The notes under the pieces were generated by a model. The model did not search any database. It saw only the letters and a program-made list of their open reading frames with translations, and was not told the DNA's origin. Position numbers and translations under genes: made by a program. A stretch of 64,000 nt of DNA from an uncultured Collinsella sp. (lineage in GTDB: Bacteria > Actinomycetota > Coriobacteriia > Coriobacteriales > Coriobacteriaceae): NCBI GenBank assembly GCA_900541685.1, contig UQKM01000008.1, positions 28,688-92,687 on the forward strand. Direction: 5' to 3'. Numbering within the stretch: position 1 is the first letter of the stretch; every line of letters starts with the position of its first letter. Positions 58,339 through 64,000 of this stretch are shown here, piece after piece.

Positions 58339-59508
58339 ATGAGCACGTACGCAATTAAGGCTGACAAGTTCTTCTTGCCGGCGGGCCCGCAGCTGGGCGG
58401 CTATCTCATGGTCGAGGATGGCGTCTTTGGCGCCTGGCAGGCCGAGGAGCCCTCTTGCGAGATCAAGGACTATACGGGGTCGTGGATCGCGCCGGGTATG
58501 GTCGACACCCACATCCACGGCTTCTACAACCACTCAACTACCGATAACGACCCCGAGGGTATCGATATTAGCTCGACCGAGCTCGCCCGTCGCGGTACCA
58601 CCAGCTGGTTGCCCACGACGTTCACCGATGGCGTCGAGCAGATCAAGGATGCCTGCGCCGCCATCGCTCAGGCTGACGAGGGCCGCGGCCCTGACTTCTG
58701 CGGTGCTCGCATTCAGGGCATCTACCTGGAGGGCCCCTTCTTTACCATGAAGCATGTGGGCGCACAGAACCCCGCTTACCTGATTGACCCCTCCGAGGAG
58801 GTCTTTGACGAGTGGCAGGAGGCTGCCGGCGGACGTATCGTTAAGAGCGCCATGGCTGCCGAGCGCGATGGCGCCGCTGCTTATGCTGCTGCCCTCAATG
58901 CGAAGGGTGTCGTGACCAGCATCGGTCACTCTGATGCCACGTATGACGAGTGCATCGCCGCCATCAACGCCGGTGCCAGCTGCTTTACGCATACCTATAA
59001 CGGCCAGCGCGGGCTGCATCACCGTGAGCCCGGTGTCGTGGGGGCTGCTATGTCCACGCCCGAGACCTACGCCGAGATCATCTGTGACGGCAAGCACGTA
59101 AACCCTGCCGCCATCAAGGCGCTGCTGCAGGCAAAGGGCTGGCAGCACACGGTGCTCATCACCGACTGCCTGGGCTGCGGCGGCATGCCCGAGGGCAGCT
59201 ACACCAGCGGCGGCATGGACGTCATCATGAAGGACAACCTGTGCTGGCTCGCCGATGGCAAGAGCATTGCCGGTTCGGTGCTCACGCTTGCCCAGGGCGT
59301 CAAGAACATCGTCGACTGGGGCATCGCCAGCGCCGATATCGCCATTCGCATGGCAACCGAGGTGCCGGCACGCTCCGCGCACATCGAGGATAAGTGCGGC
59401 AGCATCATGCCGGGTCGCGACGCCGACTTTGTCGTGTTCGACCATGAGCTCACCCTCGTCGAGACGTATGTTGGCGGCCAGAGCGTCGGCAACGCCTTTA
59501 CCGAGTAA
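58339..59508 (+). CDS. nagA: N-acetylhexosamine-6-phosphate deacetylase
   Basis: 389 residues from ATG 58339, five bases after AAGGAG. Amidohydrolase motifs: DTHIHGFYNHST (HxH), IYLEGPFF (metal Glu), SIGHSDATYDEC (metal His), FTHTYNGQRGLHHREPG and ITDCLGCGG (catalytic Asp). It removes the acetyl group from GlcNAc-6-P or GalNAc-6-P; with AgaS next door the GalNAc form is likely. A remnant of a second copy lies at 62236-62367. Confidence 0.93.
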   Translation: MSTYAIKADKFFLPAGPQLGGYLMVEDGVFGAWQAEEPSCEIKDYTGSWIAPGMVDTHIHGFYNHSTTDNDPEGIDISSTELARRGTTSWLPTTFTDGVEQIKDACAAIAQADEGRGPDFCGARIQGIYLEGPFFTMKHVGAQNPAYLIDPSEEVFDEWQEAAGGRIVKSAMAAERDGAAAYAAALNAKGVVTSIGHSDATYDECIAAINAGASCFTHTYNGQRGLHHREPGVVGAAMSTPETYAEIICDGKHVNPAAIKALLQAKGWQHTVLITDCLGCGGMPEGSYTSGGMDVIMKDNLCWLADGKSIAGSVLTLAQGVKNIVDWGIASADIAIRMATEVPARSAHIEDKCGSIMPGRDADFVVFDHELTLVETYVGGQSVGNAFTE

Positions 59509-59517
59509 CGAAAGAAA

Positions 59518-59555
59518 AAGACGGCGGGCCCGAATCTGCTCGGACCCGCCGTACG
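59518..59555. terminator. Shared terminator between nagA and the flavodoxin gene
   Basis: ACGGCGGGCCCG pairs with CGGACCCGCCGT at 11 of 12 positions. On the minus strand it runs into CTTTTTCTTT, so it is a strong terminator for the convergent flavodoxin gene. Confidence 0.8.
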
Positions 59556-59583
59556 GGTTAAACGCTCAAAAGCACCTTTACAG

Positions 59584-60168
59584 TTACAGCTTGCTAGCGA
59601 TTTTCTTTGCCGTACGCTTAACGCCGGCCACCAGGCCTCCTGCAGGATGCTCCTTCTCGTATGCTAGGCGCTTCTCGCGCTTGGCGTACTCTTCGACGAT
59701 GATGTCTCCATACTCGTCTTCGATCTTGTCGAAGAAGTCGACGGCACCCTTAATTTCCTCAGCGGTCGGGTGCCCCTTTTGGACACCGCCGGTGAGTTTG
59801 AACGGCCCCCACGTATCAAAGCCGGGGCAGCCGTAGACACCCATAAAGATGGCCTGCCTCATGCGGCAGATGCCATCGATATCCTTGCCGTACCACTTGT
59901 TTTTGCCACCGTAGGTCATAAGGCCAAACACCTTGTCCTGCGGCTGCAACACGTTAGTGAGCACGCGTGCCATGTCCTTGTCGATCTCGGAGTAATAGAT
60001 GCCCGTGGCGACACCAATCAGATGGTATTCGTGCAGGTTGGGATACTCGTTTTTGCCGAGTGTTTTCACGTCGAGGGTATCGATTTCGGGGTGCGCCTCG
60101 ACGATGGCGTCCACGAGCTTTTTCGTATTGCCGTGGTGGCGTGAGGCATAAAGAATGATGGTTCGCAT
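59584..60168 (-). CDS. Flavodoxin-family protein
   Basis: 194 residues from ATG 60168 behind AAAGG. The N-terminus TIILYASRHHGNTKKLVDAI is the FMN-phosphate loop; VATGIYYSEIDKDM, LMTYGGKNKWYGKDIDGI and YGCPGFDTWGPFK follow as flavin-contact loops. The last 40 residues are basic and helical (AKREKRLAYEKE). Such short flavodoxins carry electrons or detoxify; it has no evident link to the sugar genes and is transcribed against them. Confidence 0.85.
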   Translation of the reverse strand: MRTIILYASRHHGNTKKLVDAIVEAHPEIDTLDVKTLGKNEYPNLHEYHLIGVATGIYYSEIDKDMARVLTNVLQPQDKVFGLMTYGGKNKWYGKDIDGICRMRQAIFMGVYGCPGFDTWGPFKLTGGVQKGHPTAEEIKGAVDFFDKIEDEYGDIIVEEYAKREKRLAYEKEHPAGGLVAGVKRTAKKIASKL

Positions 60169-60325
60169 AAGAAGGCCTTTCAGCTGTAATTGCATCAATG
60201 TCTGTATGGTACCCCGTTACATGACCGGGATACCGGACGCATCGATGAGCGTGCGGGTTTGTTCTATGGTTAGGATTGAAACGGGCGCTTGCGTGAAATA
60301 AAGCAGTTGTTCGAAAGGATGGGTA

Positions 60326-61207
60326 ATGGAATACGCTCTTTCCAACGATTCGATTTCTATTAAGGTTTCCACTGCCGGCGGCTCGTTTACCTCGATTGAG
60401 GCCGACGGTCGCGAGTATTTGTGGCAGGGCGACCCCGCAGTATGGTCCGGTCAGGCGCCGGTCTGCTTCCCGATTTGCGGAGGCTTGCGCGACAACAGCG
60501 CCATGACGTTTGCCGGGCATCATGTAAAGCTCGCTCGCCACGGCTTTGCGCGCAAGCAGGAGTGGAAGCTGCTGAGCCAAGGCGAGAACGAGTTGGCTAT
60601 GTGCCTGGCTTCGGAGGATAACGCCGCGCTGCTGAGCGATTATCCGTATCCGTTTAGGCTCGTCGCCCGTTATACGCTCGAGGACAGCGCCGTGCGAGTC
60701 TCCTATGAGGTGACCAACGAGGGAACCGAGGACATGCCGTTCTTTATCGGTGGGCATCCCGGCTTTAGGTGCCCGCTCGATGAGGGCGAGGCCTATACGG
60801 ACTACGAGTTGCGCTTTGAGAAGGATGAGGCTGCGGAGCTCTGCACCGCCGTTCCTTCGACTGGCTTGATTGATGTGGACAAGCGCTCCAAGAACCCCAT
60901 GGTGGGAAAGACGCTGCCCCTGTCGCACGAGCTCTTCGATTTTGCGGAGACCATCTTTGACGTGCTCGAGAGCCGCCAGGTCACGCTTTCCAAAAAGGGC
61001 GAGGACAAGGGCGTCCGCCTGAGCTTTGAGGGCTTCCCATATCTCATTGTGTGGAGCAAGCCCGAGGGTGATTTTGTGGCAGTTGAGCCTTGGGGCGGCC
61101 TTTCGACCTGCTCCGATGAGGACGACGTGCTTGAGCATAAGCGTGGCTGCCTTGTCGCCAAGCCCAAGGAGACCGTCGTTCGCTCGTTCACGATTGAGAT
61201 TCTGTAA
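60326..61207 (+). CDS. Aldose 1-epimerase-like protein, LacX type
   Basis: 293 residues from ATG 60326 behind GAAAGGATGGG. The galactose mutarotase-like fold is seen in ICGGLRDN, ARHGFARKQEW (with catalytic-region His), FIGGHPGFRCPLDEGEAYTD (second His-rich motif), and VAVEPWGGLSTCSDE. This is the LacX-like group often next to tagatose-6-phosphate genes. It may interconvert anomers of the sugar or sugar phosphate. The LacC-like kinase follows 59 bases later. Confidence 0.85.
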   Translation: MEYALSNDSISIKVSTAGGSFTSIEADGREYLWQGDPAVWSGQAPVCFPICGGLRDNSAMTFAGHHVKLARHGFARKQEWKLLSQGENELAMCLASEDNAALLSDYPYPFRLVARYTLEDSAVRVSYEVTNEGTEDMPFFIGGHPGFRCPLDEGEAYTDYELRFEKDEAAELCTAVPSTGLIDVDKRSKNPMVGKTLPLSHELFDFAETIFDVLESRQVTLSKKGEDKGVRLSFEGFPYLIVWSKPEGDFVAVEPWGGLSTCSDEDDVLEHKRGCLVAKPKETVVRSFTIEIL

Positions 61208-61266
61208 TTCCGTTTTGTCGACTCGTATCGCGAGGCACAAGGAGCCTGCGAGATAAGGAGCTAAAA

Positions 61267-62202
61267 ATGATCCTCACCGTTACGATGAACCCGTCCGTCG
61301 ATACACGCTATCAGCTCGATGAGCTCATTATCGACGACGTTAACCGTGTGACGCCCGAAAAGACCGCCGGCGGCAAGGGTCTCAACGTGGCCCGTGTACT
61401 GGGTCAGCTGGGCGACGACGTTGTGGCAACCGGTCTACTCGGCGGCCACATGGGCGCCTACATGGCCGAGCTCATGGATGCCAACGGCATTAAGAATGAT
61501 TTTGTACCCATCAAGGGCGAGACTCGCATTTGCCTTAACATCCTCCACGCCGGCAACCAGACCGAGCTACTCGAGAGCGGCCCGACGATTGCCCCCGAGG
61601 AGCTCGATGCCTTTACCGCCAAGTTCGCCGAGCTTGCGAGCAAGGCCGCTGTCGTTACCATCTCGGGTTCGCTGCCCCGTGGTGTCGAGGCGGGCTACTA
61701 CGCCAAGATCACGGGTATTGCCGAGAACGCCGGCGCCAAGGTGCTGCTCGATACCTCGGGTGCTTCGCTCGAGGCCGCCCTTAAGTCCGAAATTAAGCCC
61801 GAGCTGGTCAAGCCTAACCTGACCGAGATTAACGGCCTTCTGGGCACGAGCTTTACCACCGACGATGTGGACGAGCTCCGCGCCGCGCTCGCCTCTGATG
61901 CCCGCTTCTCCGATATCCCCTGGGTCGTCGTGTCCATGGGCGCTGCCGGCTCCGTGGGCTTCCATAATGGCCGTGCATTCCGCGCCAAGACCCCCGATAT
62001 CCCCGCCGTTAACGCTACGGGCTCTGGCGATTCGACCATTGCCGGCTTCGCGCATGCGATTGCTGCTGGCGCGGATGACGAGACGGTGCTGCGTACCGCC
62101 AACACCTGCGGCAAGCTCAATGCCATGGATCCCATGACCGGCCATCTGGTCATGGACCGTTGGGACGAGGTCTACAACGGCGTTGTCGTGACCGAGCTGT
62201 AA
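61267..62202 (+). CDS. PfkB-family kinase, tagatose-6-phosphate kinase (LacC)-like
   Basis: 311 residues. MILTVTMNPSVDTRYQL and VTPEKTAGGKGLNVARVLGQLG are shared by LacC and 1-phosphofructokinase; the nucleotide-binding/catalytic motif is VNATGSGDSTIAGFAHAI with the base Asp. In this neighbourhood the phosphorylation of tagatose-6-P to tagatose-1,6-bisphosphate is the likely reaction; 1-phosphofructokinase is an alternative. The needed tagatose-bisphosphate aldolase is not in the window. Confidence 0.85.
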   Translation: MILTVTMNPSVDTRYQLDELIIDDVNRVTPEKTAGGKGLNVARVLGQLGDDVVATGLLGGHMGAYMAELMDANGIKNDFVPIKGETRICLNILHAGNQTELLESGPTIAPEELDAFTAKFAELASKAAVVTISGSLPRGVEAGYYAKITGIAENAGAKVLLDTSGASLEAALKSEIKPELVKPNLTEINGLLGTSFTTDDVDELRAALASDARFSDIPWVVVSMGAAGSVGFHNGRAFRAKTPDIPAVNATGSGDSTIAGFAHAIAAGADDETVLRTANTCGKLNAMDPMTGHLVMDRWDEVYNGVVVTEL

Positions 62203-62235
62203 AAGCCTGGGCGTCGGCCCCGGCATTGCTTGCTA

Positions 62236-62367
62236 GCTCATGTCGACGACAGGTGCGGTAGCATTATGCTGGGGCGCGACGCCGAGTTTGTCGTGTTCAA
62301 TCCCGACCTTACCCTGGTCGAGGCGTATGTGGGTGGCAACAGCATCGGTAACGCGTTTGCCGATTAG
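62236..62367 (+). pseudogene. nagA: Remnant of a second nagA (C-terminal 43 codons)
   Basis: Translation gives AHVDDRCGSIMLGRDAEFVV and continues to VGGNSIGNAFAD before TAG at 62365. The intact NagA ends AHIEDKCGSIMPGRDADFVV to VGGQSVGNAFTE; 30 of 43 positions are identical by eye. No start or N-terminal part is present: upstream is the end of the kinase gene. So this is a leftover of a diverged paralogue, probably from deletion between duplicated copies. Confidence 0.85.
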
Positions 62368-62399
62368 CCGCCAAAGAAGCGATCCGAGAGGGGATTTAG

Positions 62400-62873
62400 A
62401 TGATTTACGGTGCATTGGGCGATATCGAGGAGTACCGCGGAATGCTCAAGGGCCTCGACGTGCTGATCGACTGGCTCGAGGAGAACGACCCGGCACAGCT
62501 CGAGGTCGGCAGCCATCCGATTTTGGGTGAGAAGGTCTTTGCGAACGTCATGTCTCCCACGACGCGTCCCGAGGCCGAGGCTCACTATGAGACGCATCAG
62601 CGCTATCACGACCTGCAGATCGACGTCGAGGGTCGCGAGGCCTTTAAGGTCGCCACGGGCAGCCTGACGCTGGTTCAGGAGTTTGACGAGAAGGACGACT
62701 ACGATCTGGTCGATTCCGACGCTTCGATCGCCGGCGATCTTGCCGACGATAAGTTTGCACTGTTCGTTGCCGGCGAGCCTCACATGCCCACGCTCGAGTT
62801 CCCGGGCGATGGCGCACAGCCGGTCAAGAAGATTTGCTTTAAGCTGCTTGCAGATGCTTACTGGGAGGAGTAG
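62400..62873 (+). CDS. YhcH/EbgC-family protein
   Basis: 157 residues from ATG 62400 behind GAGAGGGGA. Family hallmarks are THQRYHDLQIDVEGREAF and FAGEPHMPTLEFPGD-like cupin strands (here FALFVAGEPHMPTLEF) with KKICFKL near the end. The DUF386 cupin family includes NanQ, an anomerase of sialic acid, and EbgC. It probably acts on anomers of an amino sugar in this cluster. Ends before a terminator at 62935-62984. Confidence 0.88.
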   Translation: MIYGALGDIEEYRGMLKGLDVLIDWLEENDPAQLEVGSHPILGEKVFANVMSPTTRPEAEAHYETHQRYHDLQIDVEGREAFKVATGSLTLVQEFDEKDDYDLVDSDASIAGDLADDKFALFVAGEPHMPTLEFPGDGAQPVKKICFKLLADAYWEE

Positions 62874-62934
62874 CGAACTGCTCGGCTGAGCTGCTCGTCT
62901 GATGGCGTGATCCCCTTAGGGAAAACACGCCAGG

Positions 62935-62984
62935 ACCCCGCCAAGCGTTTTTTCCCTAGGGAAATCACGTTTGGCGGGGTTTTC
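62935..62984 (+). terminator. Terminator closing the amino-sugar cluster
   Basis: ACCCCGCCAAGCG pairs with CGTTTGGCGGGGT at 12 of 13 positions, followed by TTTTC; the loop contains the small palindrome TTCCCTAGGGAA. Confidence 0.8.
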
Positions 62985-63009
62985 GGTTTTTTGAATAGGG
63001 AAGCCTCAT

Positions 63010-63438
63010 TTATTTGCGAAGAACATCGGCTAGCCGCAGGATTGAAATCATCGACCGATAAGTGAGTTCCACTTTTTCGCCCGCAAGCAGTCGTTTCGAG
63101 CCAATCTCATCTAGCCTCACAAGCCGAGAAAACAGCGGGCCGCTCATCGTTCCCTCGTCAATTGATTCCCTTATGGTCTTCAAAACGTCCGTATCATGAA
63201 GCGATGCCGAGCTGTAGGGGGCAACACGAGCGGAACTCTCAATTAACGACGAGACAAAAGGATGGAGATGCTTTGGACATAGTCCATCAAACACCACATC
63301 CCCATTGTCGTTCGAGCCGACCAGGCGCCAAGTATAATGATCGACCCAGTCATCTCCGTCATATATGGCGTCCATGAGCAACTTCCCGTCTAGAGAGAGA
63401 AACCTATTTGGACATCGGGGCGCAAGACCGTAATCCAT
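63010..63438 (-). CDS. Unrecognised protein in an AT-richer segment
   Basis: 142 residues from ATG 63438; a TTG at 63465 would add nine residues. No signal peptide or membrane helix. The protein has a Trp/Tyr-containing start (YGLAPRCPNRFLSLDGKLLM, DDWVDHYTWRLV) and a helical C-terminus with many Arg and Leu. GC content is visibly lower than in the rest of the window. It follows the interrupted secreted-protein gene on the same strand by about 35 bases and may form an operon with it. Family not recognised. Confidence 0.55.
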   Translation of the reverse strand: MDYGLAPRCPNRFLSLDGKLLMDAIYDGDDWVDHYTWRLVGSNDNGDVVFDGLCPKHLHPFVSSLIESSARVAPYSSASLHDTDVLKTIRESIDEGTMSGPLFSRLVRLDEIGSKRLLAGEKVELTYRSMISILRLADVLRK

Positions 63439-63473
63439 ATCGGACCTGCAGCAGCTCCAACCCAACGCACCAC

Positions 63474-63899
63474 TTAGGTTCCCTTTCGTACATGTGTATC
63501 AATCTGCCCCGAAATGCCGGTGAATGCAATTCCAGACCCGTTTGTCGGATAGCAATCGACGTATTTTTGTTTTCCGCTCACAACCTTGTATAGATAAATC
63601 GTTCCAGCAAAAGAGAAGGGATCGTTCGCAATTTTGTCCGGAAGAACTTGCCACCTCAAAATCCCGCTACCAATATGGTCAAGCTTGACCGTTCCGCCGT
63701 CCCCCTCAAAAGTGGCAAGGGGATTTACCCCAGACTGAGAGTCGGCATCGCCCTCCTTAGCAGTTATCAGCAGGCTGCCCGTATAAGACTGCTAAGGCTC
63801 ACCTTCAGGACAGGCAGCCTTGGCCCAAGAAGGGCCACTCAGGCAGAACAGTCCGAGCAGCATCAATACCAGCAAAAGAAAACCCTTAGTTCTTTTCAT
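63474..63899 (-). pseudogene. Secreted protein gene broken by an in-frame TAG
   Basis: ATG 63899 opens a signal peptide, MKRTKGFLLLVLMLLGLF continuing to GPSWAKAA, then after Pro35 meets TAG at 63794-63792. The same frame is open again at once and continues for 105 codons (QSYTGSLLITAKEGDADSQS ... IDTHVRKGT) to TAA at 63474. The continuity of frame argues for one ancestral secreted protein of about 140 residues with a nonsense mutation. A sequencing error or translational read-through cannot be excluded. I do not recognise the mature domain. Confidence 0.7.
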
Positions 63900-64000
63900 C
63901 TATATCGCCAATATCTCTCGACATTTGTATATTGTGACTTTTTTAGAGCCTTCGTGAGTTCGTGTGGGTAGTCCCTATGCCTCGCGCCCCGGCAGGGCCG

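Noticed and set aside
62240..62530. A 96-codon ORF overlapping the nagA remnant and yhcH start
   Set aside because: Different frame from both the nagA-like remnant and yhcH; no own signal.
63648..63971. 107-codon + strand frame at the right end
   Set aside because: Opposes the interrupted secreted-protein gene, whose signal peptide is convincing on the minus strand.

Overview
The window looks like a chromosomal segment of a gut actinobacterium of the Coriobacteriia, most probably Collinsella or a close relative. This is inferred from the high GC content with G/C-ending codons, frequent GTG and TTG starts behind strong AGGAGG-type sites, single-membrane features (a sortase-type wall anchor, a lipobox protein, long-form HPF, RicT/PSP1), mannose-family PTS genes and orphan Ni-hydrogenase maturation genes. 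No rRNA, tRNA, CRISPR array or prophage was recognised, so the assignment rests on gene content and style only.

Layout. 1-4.9 kb: end of an unknown gene, a small ORF behind a good promoter, a 1116-aa wall-anchored coiled-coil/CAP-domain surface protein and two small membrane proteins. 4.9-9.8 kb: two overlapping metallophosphoesterases, GluQ-type synthetase (minus strand) and a DUF2207 membrane protein. 9.9-11.6 kb: an IS256-family element sitting inside a short dispersed inverted-repeat element. 11.7-22.1 kb: GNAT acetyltransferase, purH, an unknown protein, a two-component system, universal stress protein, uppP and a UvrD/PcrA helicase. 22.4-31 kb: manA with a GntR regulator, ROK glucokinase, Mn-type pyrophosphatase, nhaA, an aspartate aminotransferase and a STAS protein. 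31-37 kb: tatB-tatC, hypA-hypB, an archaeal/topo III-like topA and a zinc-ribbon membrane protein. 37-43 kb: tmk-holB-ricT, comF and a possible PD-(D/E)XK nuclease. 43-51 kb: a solute-binding lipoprotein, hpf, degV, a dehydrogenase with a His/Cys-rich tail, a HEAT-repeat protein, an isocitrate/isopropylmalate dehydrogenase and a membrane protein. 51-52 kb: XRE regulator plus DUF2975 membrane protein.

52.3-62.9 kb is the most coherent system: a mannose-family PTS (EIIA, a YajC-like protein, EIIB, EIIC, EIID), a GntR/UTRA regulator, an AgaS-type SIS isomerase/deaminase, NagA-type deacetylase, a LacX-like mutarotase, a LacC-like tagatose-6-phosphate kinase, a remnant of a second nagA and a YhcH-family protein. 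Together they fit uptake and catabolism of N-acetylgalactosamine (or a related amino sugar such as those released from mucin) to tagatose-1,6-bisphosphate. The same 12-base near-palindrome, TGGTTACTACCA, lies upstream of both the PTS genes and agaS, which suggests common control by the GntR protein.

63-64 kb is AT-richer and holds an unknown gene and a secreted-protein gene interrupted by an in-frame amber codon. Noncoding DNA is rich in structure: three copies of an inverted-repeat element of about 200 bp with conserved 32-base arms, several very long intergenic palindromes, a repeated small hairpin family, a cluster of 11-base repeats ahead of the PTS genes, and many conventional terminators.
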